This document shows positions 24,394 through 36,500 of a DNA stretch of 64,000 nt, piece by piece. The notes under the pieces are model-generated. The model was not told the origin of the DNA. It did no database searches and worked only from the letters and a program-made list of their open reading frames with translations. Origin of the DNA: Coprinopsis marcescibilis (lineage: Eukaryota > Basidiomycota > Agaricomycetes > Agaricales > Psathyrellaceae); NCBI GenBank assembly GCA_004369085.1, contig ML210166.1, positions 124,001 to 188,000 of the forward strand, read 5' to 3'. A program made the position numbers and the translations under genes. Within the stretch, counting starts at the first letter, position 1; each line of letters begins with the position of its first letter.

Positions 24394-25046
24394 CCTGTAG
24401 CGGGTTACTCGACTCCTTTTTGATTGTATACTAGACGCTTTCGTTTTCGCATACTGCACGGATTTTGTATAGGACTGCTCAAGGGACGCGTCGTGGACAT
24501 GTTTGCACGAGATTATATGGTCGGAGTCTCTCTTCGAGTCGTTGTCAAACTTCCATTTCGTAGGTTGGGAACCAGGGCAACATAGACGTCTCTGTCTGGA
24601 TCAGAGGGGTTTCATAATCCTTGTTCTGAGGCCTTCTGTCTTCCTAAGGCCATTCAGAATTGGATCTACGCCTCCGAAGCTAGACTTTGATCCATCGACC
24701 CAACCTATCAGTCCGCACCACCATGAATATTTCTTCGACAGGGAAACAAGATTATTGTCCATCTTGAATTCGAAGCAGTAACCACCCATGCGTTCACGCT
24801 GTGCGGTTGCCCCAGTCTCGGATCGCAGGTTCTGGAACCTTTGCGCGATGGATGAGTACGACCTCGATCGAAGTCAGTCTCAGGTGCGGGTGCGCACGAT
24901 TGAGACTCCTATGTCATCAATGTTCCTGAACCAAAAAAAAATCATAGACACCAATATAAACAGTGGTGAAACGCTAGGCAAGCCATCCATTCTCTTTGAA
25001 CGCTGCCCTTCGCACCCAGCCAATCCAACTCATAACTAAGAACACA
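24394..25046. other. intergenic, no gene recognised
   Basis: Short open frames on both strands near 24500-24790 show no motif. An A-rich run at about 24931 and the sequence atataaa at about 24954 lie about 90 bases before the ATG at 25047 and may be promoter elements. Confidence 0.45.
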
Positions 25047-25563
25047 ATGCCCAGAATCATCCATACCGACGACGCATTCAAAAAGTCACAACAAATTGTT
25101 GGTCGACCTGGTGTCACTGACCACGACATCAGCGAGGACTTCATTCGCTTTCCCCCAAACGTGCGCGCCTTTCTTTCTTATTCACATCAAAACTGGTTTC
25201 TGACGAAGCTCATAGAACTAGAACCTCGAGTCTCCCATTGACAGAGTCGAAACACCCAAAGATCTTGAAAGAGATGCTCGTCAACAGCGTCGAGACGGGT
25301 TGGCCGACACGCGTCGAGATGGAATGCGGATGGTTCCTGCAATCCACGAGAACGAAGTGGTTTTGGGTGTGCATGGCCCAAAGGGTAGGACTAAAGAACG
25401 ACGAGATGCGGACTTGAAGAAGGGTGCGCATCAGTGGTATAATGAGATGGATGAGTTTTCGGTGCAGGAGGGTGTCACCCCACCTAGGGGACGGACGCTG
25501 GAGAGGTACCTCTCGGAGATGGGGCAGAATGATGCCATTCATGAAGGGTTTCCCGGCTACTAG
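25047..25563 (+). CDS. hydrophilic protein with a GVTDHD motif (paralog of 17303)
   Basis: Exon 1 (25047-25160) encodes MPRIIHTDDAFKKSQQIVG then RPGVTDHDISEDFIRFPPN. The same order of IHT, QQ, GVTDHD and ED occurs in the 74-aa protein at 17303-17576, and both first exons end on Asn at a phase-0 intron. The best continuation is an acceptor at 25230, which opens a 110-codon exon (25231-25563): SPIDRVETPKDLERDARQQR, then DGMRMVPAIHENEVVLGVHG, a Lys/Arg/Asp-rich middle and the end QNDAIHEGFPGY. The predicted 148-aa protein is charged and has no signal or membrane helix. The acceptor is a non-pyrimidine gag, so this joint is less sure than the rest. Function unknown. Confidence 0.6.
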
Positions 25564-26170
25564 ATTTTGACCTTATCCTCGTCCGTCTTCGAGTAGTAAA
25601 GTCCTGTAAGAGGTTCCTCGTTTGATTTGTATGACCATATCCGTGGTTTAACAGCCCCTTGTTTCAGACCTTTCCTGTGGTTAACCTACAGAGCAGAGCA
25701 GTGTTATGCGAGAAGATGGTTGCATCGGTTTCAGTGGGCATTATTATCGGTCGGCTATTTGGTTTCCATCCGACATTCCGATTAACAATGGCCTCAGGCC
25801 AGTTCATCCCCTCCCTTGGATCGACATCGTGTTCACCGAATCTTATTAATTTGTGGGGCTTGACTTATGGCGATGAGGAAGTAGCCGAATTTCTACTAAA
25901 CTCGGCTTCTTTTGCCCTGTGCCTTTTTGATTGCCGTGCTATCTCCTTGATCTTTTCGGCCCCCCTTTGCGCGCAGCACCATCCCTGACAACTACCAGAA
26001 CGGCACAACTTCGGTAAGTATGTATGACGTTCTCTCTCTTTACCAACAGATATCACGATAAGGCGTCCTGGCCTTTCCAAACCCAAGATCTCAATCGGTG
26101 AGCGAAAGTACCACTTCAAGTATGGAACTCGATCTTTAATATGCCAAATCCCAGGTTCTACGCGCTGTAG
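25564..26170. other. intergenic before an F-box gene
   Basis: A plus-strand open frame of 109 codons (25659-25988) has no ATG context or motif that persuades me. Nothing else is evident. Confidence 0.4.
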
Positions 26171-27765
26171 ATGATTGGCTCAATTCTAAACATACCCCCG
26201 GAGCTATTAGAGCTCATTTTGAGCTACCTGCCTCACGACTCTCGCTTGCGAGCTTCGCTAGTATGTTCCAGGTTTAGAGACCTACTCCAGCCGATGATCT
26301 TCACCTCGATTACCCTCGAACTGCCACCGCAATGCCAATACGCTAGTGACGACATTTACGGATTTGGCCTCAATCTGCGAGATATGCAGCGGCAGCTCAC
26401 CTCCAGCAGGGCGGCGCTCCTAGCCAAGTCTGTGCGTGTCTTGTACATCCAGCCGCTACCATACGTGCACCGGACCATGCACTTGAAAGACTTTCCGGAC
26501 CTGCCCCCTGCCATGGGACACATCTTATCCGCGTCGGAAAATTTGGTCTCTCTCCGTCTGCAAGGTATACACCTCCAACTAGAAGCATTCGAGATTTTGT
26601 CAAGCATTCCTCGACTTTCTGAGCTGCACCTCGTCAGTGTCACGACCGACTTGGCCATGCTCATGGACGTGGATACGGACGATGACACGGAGTCAAGGCA
26701 CAACAATTCGGTGGCACTGGTAGACGGACTGACATTCCTTCAGCTACGCCTTAAAACCATATGTATTGCCGGCCTTTTGGAGGAAGAGTTCTATATCCTT
26801 TGCACGAAGATTCTCGATCGAAGTCACCTACGTGACTTGTTCGTGGCAGACCACCCAACCTCGCATTATATCGCCCGCGTCATTAGTCCCACCTTCCCAT
26901 ATCTCCGGTCCCTCCATTTCAACGCGAGTGGTTTCACATGCTACGACGACGTCGATGTCGAAGGCAGCCTGTTGATCCAAGCCCCGACTCTAGAAGAATT
27001 GCGGATCTTTGGGATGTTCTGTGACGAATCGGAATTGAACCGCGCGCTCAAACTCCTTGCGTACTCTGACGAAGCGTTTCAGAACCTCAAAATCCTCGCC
27101 GGTCCTGAAGAATTCGTAATTCCTTTCTTAATGTCAAGGACCAGTCCAGTGGCACACCTGGTCATAGCCTGCAATCCAGATAACCGGGAGATGAATCAGA
27201 ATCGGGTGAAGCGGTTGGGGGCTCTTGTAGAGAAGTGGGCAGAGAGGATTGAGTCGCTGCACTATATCATCGACAGTCTGGACGCGATTGAACTGCTGAG
27301 GCAGATATCCAAGCTTTCTCGACTTCGACTGTTGGGGCTTGATGTTGCGCAGCTACGGCGATCTCCGACCATTGGGCGCGCGGAGCCGATAGCGGTGAGC
27401 GCTTCTCTTTGGTTACGTTTTAAGTTATTAACGTGGCTGATCTTCATTTGCAGATCCTGGACGAGTTGATGGAAGAAGCGCGTCCCAAGTTCCGCTTCCC
27501 GGCGACGTTGGAGCATTTCGCGGTGTATAGCGAGACGTTGGATGTGGAAGCTGCGCGGATACGGACAGAGGAGTTTTTCGAGGGGATCAAATGCATATCT
27601 CATTGCAGGAGATTGCGGTACATTCGGCTAAGCAATGAGGAGGACAGCTTTTCATGGGATCCAATAGCGCAGGTGGAGCGAAAACACAAGTCGGTGGTGG
27701 AACGCCAACGAGATTACATTGGACTTGCGTCCCTTGTGAGCCACACCATGCTTATCACTTTGTAG
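26171..27765 (+). CDS. F-box protein
   Basis: Two exons (26171-27394, 27454-27765) joined by a 59-nt intron encode 511 aa. An F-box lies at the very N-terminus (ILNIPPELLELILSYLPHDS then RASLVCSRFRDLLQP), with the usual leading LPPELLxxIxxYLP and the later SLVCRxF pattern. F-box proteins bind Skp1 and recruit substrates to SCF ubiquitin ligases. The rest holds irregular leucine-rich segments (LSELHLVSV, LRSLHFNASGF, LEELRIFGMF) that probably form the substrate-binding part. The C-terminal exon ends RQRDYIGLASLVSHTMLITL. No close relative is present elsewhere in the window. Confidence 0.85.
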
Positions 27766-28082
27766 AGCTTGACTAACGATTGTTTTTTGAAACCGGATTC
27801 ATCATTTATCACTACGTAGATATGTATGCCCGGTGACACCAGTACTGCACCACCAGGACACCCTTAGTTTTACAACAATGTCTGTTTTAATCATGATATA
27901 CCTGAGGCCCGAGGCTGGCGTCGCCTTACCACTCGATAATGTACTTGTATCTTATTAATCGTGCTGTAGGATGGGATCAAGTAAGTGATTTTTAGCTCTT
28001 CAGTGAGAGACTCGGATAAACGACCAAGAGGGAGAGGGAGCAAAGTTAGATCCTCTGGCGAGTTCACCGACCCCGAGGAAAT
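27766..28082. other. intergenic, no gene recognised
   Basis: AT-rich spacer between an F-box gene and a decayed F-box copy that converge. I see nothing in it. Confidence 0.45.
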
Positions 28083-28935
28083 TTAAAGTATCAAATCCTC
28101 ATCTCTGTGGGCCAACCTCCGCCGGCATTGTTGTAGAAAGTCACCGTAAAGGCACCAAAGAGGTCGTAAACAGCTGTCTTCATCACAGGGAGCTCCAAAG
28201 ATTGTACGCAATATCGCAAGACATAATAGGTCCGGAATTAACTGAGAGTTTGACACCAGAGAGAGGGCCGAAATGGCGTTGTCACGGACATAATAACTCG
28301 TGGAAATGGTGCGCGCGCCAGAAAGTGCAGGACATTTGAAAAGTCGGGCCAGGATGTGACCTTCAACGTCGAAGGGCCCGGGGCTTGTTACTATCGATCT
28401 GTTCAGTATGATGTGTCTAATCTGTTTCGTTGCGTCGGAGCGTATAATGGGATTCTCTACGGACAATGTCATCTCCATGAGCTCCGTCGAGCTGCAGCCA
28501 AATTCGATGCTAACGCTTTGAAGCTTTGAGGTTATGAGCGAGTCGAGTACGCGCGGCAGGTCGGTCGTCGCGATCTCTCCCTTGTGGACGAGAACACACT
28601 TCAGCGAGCGCAGGTGCCACGAGCTGTGGGTAGATAATAGTATTCTGAGTAACTGACTTGCAGAAAATGCACTAGAGAGACTGACCGGAAGGTAGATAGT
28701 ATGGTAATGTTGCAATGAAAGCAGTACCAGTGCGCCAGCTAAGTGCCACGGTAGACGCCCGGGCCGGCCACCGCTCCAAGGCGCGTGCAACATTGAATCT
28801 CAGCCGCATCCACACCGTTCTGTTCCTGCCATTTTCAACAAATCTTTGCTGTCCATGTCACCAATTGTTACAGCTTCAATCGTTGGAATACCGGTCCAGA
28901 ATATATTCTTGAACTTCGAGATAATGTCTGCGAGG
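28083..28935 (-). pseudogene. decayed copy of the F-box gene at 44767
   Basis: The open part (28083-28793) reads DLPRVLDSLITSKLQSVSIE, FGCSSTELMEMTLSVENPII, RSDATKQIRHIILN and LARLFKCPALSGARTIS. These match, in order, DLPRLLDLLIT, FGCSSTELVEIALSIENLII, RSDATKQLRHIILN and LTRLFKSPALSSVRTIS of the protein at 44767-46485. Upstream, an in-frame TGA near 28800 interrupts the reading (ERCGCG, stop, DSMLHAPW), and no F-box can be found on this side. The C-terminus after PDLLCLAI also departs from the relative. A truncated, non-functional duplicate is the simplest reading. The upstream limit given is approximate. Confidence 0.72.
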
Positions 28936-29109
28936 TTGAAGCTTGAAGAAGAAGTTAACAGCGGTTATGAACAGTGTTGATGGCTCAATTTTGGGTGCAG
29001 TTGATTCGGGAAAAGCATGGCTTGTTGGCGACTATGGGCTAACACGCAGTGAACCTTGGATTGGTGGACACCCAAAGGCAAAGGTATGGGTTATGCTGCA
29101 TCTAAAGTA

Positions 29110-29420
29110 TGACTTATGGCATGTTAGACTGTATCTCCTTTCAACTACGCAAGGTATGGGGTTTCTTTCATGCACGCTCAGAACTGGCCCACCTAGATCC
29201 ATGTGTCTACTTGCAGGCTATCAGCGGTCATATGTTTTCGCCATTGGAAATTAGAATTGGAGGTTATGGCATATCTCGGGTATGGGTTCGACTCTTACCT
29301 CCTTTCGACCACGCAAGGTATGGGGTTTCTCGCTTGTCGAGTATTTGCTCACTTTCGAAACACATCTACTTGTAGCCGCTATCGGCGCTCGTATGCTTTC
29401 GCCATTGGGAACTTAATCTT
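29110..29420. repeat. imperfect tandem duplication, unit about 162 bp
   Basis: Two adjacent units share blocks in the same order: ctcctttc(a/g)ac(t/c)acgcaaggtatg then ggtttct, then acttg(c/t)ag, then tatc(a/g)gcg, then atg(t/c)tttcgccattgg. The acgcaaggtatgggg block starts at 29147 and again at 29311; cgccattgg starts at 29239 and again at 29400. No convincing gene covers it. The shared ag/gt-like borders may only reflect chance. Confidence 0.6.
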
Positions 29421-29862
29421 CCAATGGAACACCCAAACGCGCCACCAGCTGATTGGTTTCTCGGGTTTGTGACCGGTTCTCTCTGGTTCTCCTTCCTGCC
29501 GATGCCGGTCCCTTCCTGACCGCGTGTCTCTGGACAGGATCCGTATGACCACCACTCGCAAACGAGGACCCACAAACGTCTCAAACAACCAAAGAAGGCA
29601 TTGATTTCCGAAGCTGTTCCCAACTGACGCTGGCAACCACCACAAGGGGCTAATTTGCGGACTGTGGACGAGACCAGGTCACCGCTCAACATATGGATTG
29701 CCCGTCCCGAATTCTAAGTGGGACGATTTACGGTGTTGCCATCCTAGCTTCGCTTGATGCTTCTGGGCGCTACCTTACTCATCGAATGAGGCATTATGGA
29801 TATCCCGGTAGTCGCGCTCAAACTCGACCCTTCTCCACCACGTGAAGCTTGTCTTTGGTATG

Positions 29863-29870
29863 GTATATAA
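29863..29870 (+). promoter_or_regulatory. TATA box of the GMC oxidoreductase gene
   Basis: The sequence tatataaa lies about 45 bases upstream of the ATG at 29910 and is the only strong TATA element near this start. Confidence 0.55.
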
Positions 29871-29909
29871 ACGGGAGATTCGACTGCCTATTCATTCACA
29901 CAGCACACA

Positions 29910-32647
29910 ATGCCCATCTATCCTCTCCCACAACCCATTATTGACCAGGCCTTCGACTACGTCGTGGTCGGTGCAGGAGTCAGTCATATAGCTGCACTCG
30001 TTACGTTGTTGCTCACATCGTCGCACAGACTTCAGGCCTCTCCTTGGCCGCACGACTCGCCGAGGACAGGAACGTCTCTGTTCTCGTCCTTGAGGCAGGA
30101 GGTGACCACACTGGCGATAACAGTGTTGAAATTCCCGCTCAATATGGATCAACATTCACAAACCCCAAAGTAAGCCTTGTTTGGTTATCTCAGTGGTCAT
30201 GGGTTCTCATTAAATGCCTTTCTAGTATGATTGGGCATTCAAAACCGTCAAGCAGAAGCATTCGAACAATCACGAATCGTTCTGGCCCCGTGGCAAAGGG
30301 CTAGGTATATTTTAATACATCGAGTTTCTGCCGTTATGCACCTGCTGACCGTCTGTCTGTAGGCGGTAGTTCGGGGATGAACTTTTTCTGTTGGATCAAG
30401 CCCCCTGCTTATGACATTGATGCTTTTGAAAAGCTCGGGAATCCCGGTTGGAACTGGGCAAGCTTTGAGGAATACTCAAAGAAATCAGAGACGTTGGTAC
30501 TCTATTGTAGCGTCTGATGGTGCATGATATTAACCCCGGTACAGATTCCACCCCGTCGTCGAAGAGATCGCGAATAACTTTCCGCAAACCTATAATCCTA
30601 AATCCCTTGGAACGTCTGGCCCCATTCAAGTGACTGTGCCTCTTCAAGCGCACACTGTTGATATCATTTTCCAAGATGCACTCGCCGCCAAGGGCGTCAA
30701 GACGGTTGAAGATCCGTACGGAGGAGATGTGCGTGCCATTCTCGGAATCGATTTTCGTCCTCAGATTTGAGGCTGAATGCATCATGTGTGTGTTAGACCA
30801 CCGGAATTTTCGTCGCTGCTAACAGCGTGGACCCGCGGACGTGGAAACGTTCGTATGCTGCGACAGGGTACTTGGATCCCAATCAGGAGCGTCCTAACCT
30901 CCATGTACGCTCTGCTTGTGATCTTTCCACCAATGAGTCGCTGATTCGAAGCTAGATTCTAATGGGAGCATATGCTACCCGCATCATCTGGTCGGATGAA
31001 AAGGACAACGAAGGGAATTTGATTGCCACCGGAATTGAGTATATCCACGGAGAGGAAAAGAAGGTTGCTTCAGCATCAAGAGAAGTTATCCTAAGTGCCG
31101 GGTATGTTAACTAGCGTCGATGACAAATGGTGCACTTGCTCAAGTCGATTTAAATTCGTAGGGCTGTCAAGTCTCCACAGATCCTCGAGTTATCGGGAAT
31201 TGGACGGAAGGACGTGCTGGCTAAAGCTGGTGTCGACCTGAAGCTCGAATTACCTGGGGTTGGAGAGAACGTTCAGGAGCACAACTACGTATGGGTTATC
31301 TATGAGCTTGACACGACGAAGCACGACCATCAGACTCTTGATTTAATGTTTGACCCAGGATACATCGAGGCTTCTCTTAAACTCCAGTGGGCCCTCTTCT
31401 CCTCCAGCCCACCAAAACACACCACTGATAATGTTTTAGTGCGGAAGGAAAGGGGCTTCACCGCCTTGGTATGAGCACCTTTGCGTTCTTGCCATTGTCT
31501 AGCAGAGATCCAGCCGCAACGAAAACTCTCATCGATGTTTTAGAGAAAGATTTGAACTCTAAGAAGGAGAGTGGAGAGGTATCTCCTTCCCTTGCCAAAC
31601 AATATGATATCCAGTTGTCCGCTCTCCGTGACGACAGTCTCCCAGACATGGAGTTTATCGTATTTCCCGGCTATTTCGGGGCTCGTGGTACGTGTTTTAA
31701 ACGCTTCTTGCAGGTTTCTCAGACTAATTCGATATCCAGAGAGCCAAGGTGCTGGCAGACGTTTCTTGTCCATTGTAGGTGCCCTGAACCACCCAATCTC
31801 TCGAGGATATATTGTGAGTTAAATTCATCGGCCCGTGCCATAGTATCCGATTTGAGTATCGTATTCTCCATAGCATATCAAGAACGACAACCCCCTGGAT
31901 AATCCTGAGATTGATGCGAATTACTTTGGTAACAACTTCGGTAGGTGGCCCGTCCGTCGTCTTAGAGGCATATGGTGAAGGACGGCCCACAGATCTCAAG
32001 GTTCTTCTTGAACACGTCAAGTATATCCGCTCGTTATCGGATACTGAGCCCTTCAAAGCCCACTGCATCAAAGAAGCCTACCCTGGCCCCAGTGTTTCCA
32101 GCGATGAAGATGTGGAAAGTAAGTAATTTTTCTTCCCACAACAACTCTAAATCTCACCATTGGAATTCGCACAGACTACATTAAAGATAGCCATGTTACA
32201 ACATACCGTATGCCCAGCTCTTCCGATCCAGGTTGATTCTAGCATTTACACAGTCGACAGATACCGTTGGCAGTTGTTCGATGCTTCCTCGAGAAGATGC
32301 TGGGGTCGTGGATCCCAAGTTGAAGGTGTGTAATATCCCAAAGAAATACGCTCACAGCCTTAACCCCGCCGTTCTTATTACTCCTAGGTATACGGAACGA
32401 AGAATGTGCGAGTGGTCGACATCTCCATTGTCCCTATACAGGTCGCAGCTCACTTGCAAAGTATGTTTTTGTTGAAAACTTGTGAATGATAGTCAGCTGA
32501 GCCGAGTTCCACGCGCCCTCTGTAGCAACCGCCTACGTTATTGGGGAGAAAGGTGCGAATTTGTTTCCTGACTTTGGCAATTAGACTAGAGTTCTGATGA
32601 TCTCTACCCTCATAGCCGCCGACATTATCAAAGCAGAGGGGGCGTAA
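29910..32647 (+). CDS. GMC-family FAD oxidoreductase (aryl-alcohol/glucose oxidase-like)
   Basis: Seventeen short exons all join in phase and encode 613 aa. Visible motifs: the FAD-binding Rossmann start FDYVVVGAGTSGLSLAARLA (an intron splits GAG and TSG), VLVLEAGGD, GMC signature 1 around RGKGLGGSSGMNFFCWI, GMC signature 2 around GAVKSPQILELSGIG, and the C-terminal active-site region HTVGSCSMLPREDAGVVDPK with GTKNVRVVDISIVPI. The catalytic His is kept, but the usual HPxGT is HTVGS, and the second position is the Asn of GTKN. Fungal members oxidise aromatic alcohols, sugars or methanol and make hydrogen peroxide for lignocellulose attack. No clear signal peptide is seen (MPIYPLPQPIIDQAFDY), so a cytosolic or non-classical location is possible. 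The GH3 gene downstream fits a biomass-degrading role. Substrate cannot be assigned. Confidence 0.92.
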
Positions 32648-33597
32648 TTTGATTTCGCTCCACCCGCGTGTCTTCATTCCTTCGGATGTGGGCCGAAATG
32701 ACAGGCTAAACAACATCTTCATATGTCCATAGTTATGCTTGAGTCATCTATTGGATTTTAACCCCGGGTTTCTGTGCCGTTAAACATCTGTGTGCTCCAC
32801 TCGATAGGCATCGTGGCTTGACCATGAGCGAGTGGTTGAAATTGAAGATCCGAACGCGGTGACTTCTTTTTTCTCAACAGCGCATGAAAGAAGTCTTGTT
32901 AACGTTCTGGATTTCAGTTTCGCTGGCTCGACACGGGAAAGCCGTGTCTCCCCACGCAATTTTCATCATCTTGTGAACCATGCAAACTGTCATTTTGCTG
33001 AGACTTGCCGGCTTTCAGAGATGAAAGGAGATGAAAAGGTGCATCTAATGTCCGAAGAAGCCTTTCTGAACTCTTCTTCGCCTCATGGAAATCGTAGCTT
33101 AAATTACATACAGGCTGCTCACAAGGTGCGATATCCATCAACAAAAGTGGCACGAATCTCATGGTCTCGGGCATTGAGGAATGTTCAATGTATTACTCCT
33201 GACTTGAACAGAGACGAACCCAATCTCCTCTGAACACCGATATCTATCATTGAAGATGCAAAAAGTCCTGACTTTGCGGACTTGCTCGTTTCGGAAGCAG
33301 AACGGTTTCCCCGTGCTTGGCAACCGTAACAAATGATGGAGCTAAAAATAGTGCGTATGGCGGACTCTTCCATATTCCCATTCCAGCCACAAGTGTGTAA
33401 TGGCTCCTCGCTTCAGTGGTTCTCCTGCTTCTTTCCATGTGCTATATATTCTAGTGATGTCCACTAGTCTGCATTTCACTCAGTCGTGCAACCCCCCAGA
33501 ACTGTGTGTCGCCGCTCGGACTGTAACGGGTGATTCGGTCAACAACTACTGCAACCTGCAGCACTGCGCGCTTCACTCTTAACTGCCAAGTACCAGG
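32648..33597. other. intergenic, no convincing gene
   Basis: A plus-strand frame of 133 codons (32832-33233) has no family resemblance and no splice-linked partners. I leave it unannotated. The last 150 bases are the 5' flank of the beta-glucosidase. Confidence 0.4.
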
Positions 33598-36500
33598 ATG
33601 TCCTTTGCGATTCTGCGTCCAAGGGCGCATGGATCGCGCTTCAGGTTTCTTCTACAGGCGTTGCTCGTCACCCTCGTCGCCAACGTGGCAATCAGCAGCG
33701 CTCAGGAGTCTTCTGCTAGTGTACCAGCGGACTCGGGCACCGTCTCCGTCTCTGTGCCACTGACCTCTGCCAGTTCGTTGGAACCAACACCAGTTCCTTC
33801 GTCGTCCGTTGGCAACTCGACATCTGCGCCAGTCACAGAGGAACCAGAACCAACGCTTAGCGAGGGGGCTCCACCTGCAAATGGCTCGCCTAGGACGGTC
33901 TCAAGGACGACTATACCCATCGAACCGACCACTTTTGAGCCATTCCCTGTTCCCCCAGAGACTCCTATACCCGGGGCGTTCCCCGCTATACAGCCTAAAA
34001 ATCCTCCCCCAGTACGCCTTGGATCTCCACTATGATCCCAACAGTAGATCTGACCATTCTTCTCGTCGCTCGCAGGTCGGCTCCAGGTTGATCCCCAATT
34101 TTGGACCCGCTTGGCAACACGCCTACGAGAAAGCTAGGCAAAAGGTCATTAGATCACATCTCTCGTTTGTGGGCGGAGAACACGTACTAATTCGCGCAAT
34201 CTATCTGTGGCAACCCGTTTCCAGATCACCACGTTCTCGTTAGCGGAAAAGTCTAATGTGACAACTGGCGTTGGGTGGATGGGTGGGAGATGTGTCGTAC
34301 GTCGCCGATCTACCATCTATCATTTACTTACCACACTCACCTGACTTTTGGTTAAAAGGGTAATATTCCCCCTGTTCCGTTCACTACGAACCCGAATCCC
34401 AAGGCTGGGGAGACTACCCCTGATGGTCGTGAACAATGGCCTGGGCTGTGCTTGGAGGATTCTCCATTGGGTGTCCGATTTGCAGACTATGTGACTGCGT
34501 TCCCTGCTGCCATCAACGCCGCTGCATCGTGAGTGGAATTCTACCTTTCAGATGGGTATAAGCTAAAACTTGGACGATGTACCAGTTGGAACCGACGCCT
34601 CATTCGTGAGCGGGGCCTGCTCATGGGACGCGAATTCAGGGACAAGGGTGTCCACGTCGCGTTGGGGCCTATGATGAACATGGGTCGAGTCGCGCAAGGT
34701 GGCCGAAACTGGGAAGGATTTGGAGCTGATCCTTTCCTTGCTGGCGAATCCGCGTATGAGACTATCCTTGGTCTCCAGGAAGGTGGCACGCAAGCCTGTG
34801 CCAAGCATCTCGTTGAGAAGTGTGTTTCCACTTGGATTTACTGTGGCTAAACTACTCTCTGACACTTCTGCGATAGTGAACAAGAGTTCAAACGGACAAT
34901 GTCCAGCTCTGAAGTCGACGATCGCACTGAGCATGAGATCTACCTCCACCCGTTCTTGAGGAGTATCATGGCTGGAACGACGAGCATCATGTGCAGTTAC
35001 AGTGCGTAATTCTTGGCATTTTCGAATTGAGAGTGTGGTGGGCTAACCTGTTGTGCAGACTTGATCAACGGGACCTATGCCTGCGAGAACAGCAGGATTA
35101 TGAACGAAGTTGTCAAGGAAGAATACGGGTTCCAAGGCTGTAGGTTGATCTCCTATCGTCGTATCTTCATCCCATTCATCTATCTGTAGATATTTTGTCC
35201 GACTGGCAGGCGTAAGTGGATCAAATTAAGAGTACCAGATGGCTGAGTTTCTGATTCGAACATTCCTCAGTCAACATTCGACCATGTCTGCTGTTACTGG
35301 CCTGGATGTAGGTCAATTTTGTTTTTTTGGATGCGACAGAGTTAACAGTTATGACAGATGTCAATGCCCGGCGACGTGTTCTTCAACAGTAACAGCTCTT
35401 ACTGGCGAGAGGTCCTCGTTGCGTTTGTTGAAAACGGCACCATACCTGAGAGCAGGGTGGACGATATGGGTACGCATAGCTCCACCACATATCGCCAAGT
35501 ATTAACCCCTCTTACCCTTCCCAGCCACCCGAATCCTCGCAGGCTACTACCTCCTCGAGCAAGACCGCGGCTTCCCCCAAGTGTCATTTGACGCTTTCCG
35601 ACCAGACGATGAGAGCCTCAATGACCACATCGACGTCCAGCACGACCACCACCGACATGTCAGGGAGCTTGGAGCGGCTAGCATCGTCGTCCTGAAAAAC
35701 GAGAAGGGGGCTTTGCCTCTTGGCCGCCACGACCGTCCTGAAGGCAGGAAGGAGGCTGAGAGGAGCATCTTCCTCGCTGGGAGCAACGCTGGTCCCGGAC
35801 GAGGAGGGCCCAACTTGTTCTCCGATCGGGGCGGCTTGGATGGACATCTCGCTATGGGCTGGGGTTCCGGTACTGCAAACTTTACCTACCTAGTCACGGT
35901 CAGTCCTCCTGATTTTCCAGTAGTATGAAGTGAGGTCACTGACGGGAGTCGTGTTTACAGCCTCTGGACGCCGTCCAACGCCGTGCGCGAGATTTCCGCA
36001 CGAGTGTGTCCTACCTCCTCGACGACTTTGACCTGCCGCGCGCAGGCAACATGGCGCGATTCAAGTCTGCCGCGCTCGTTTTCATCGCCTCGCAATCTGG
36101 CGAAGAGTACATCACGGTGGACGGCAACGGCGGTGACCGCAAGAACCTAACCTCATGGCACGGCGGGGACGACCTCGTCCTGTCCGTAGCGGACCAAAAC
36201 GCCAACACCATCGTCGTCGTGAACAGCGTCGGTCCGCTCATCATTGAGCCGTGGATTGACCATCCGAATGTGACTGCGGTGGTTTGGGCGGGGTTGCTGG
36301 GCCAGGAGTCGGGGAATTCGATTGCGGATGTGTTGTTTGGGGAGTGGAACCCGAGTGGGAGGTTGCCGTATACGATCGCGAGGAATTTGGAGGATTATAG
36401 TGCGCAACTTGCGCTTGGTGGGGCGCCGGAGGATATTATTGCGATTCCGTACGATGAGGGGCTGCAGATTGATTATAGAGGGTTCGATGCGGTAGGTCCA

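Noticed and set aside
24485..24790. Overlapping open frames of about 60-90 codons on both strands
   Set aside because: No motif and no codon bias; treated as intergenic.
31431..31480. Apparent frameshift in the GMC gene (frame ends after GFTAL)
   Set aside because: An intron at 31387-31439 (gtgggc...tttag) restores the frame and gives LHAEGKGLHRLGMSTFAF, so the gene is intact.
32832..33233. 133-codon plus-strand open frame between the GMC and GH3 genes
   Set aside because: No motif and no supporting splice sites; composition not clearly coding.
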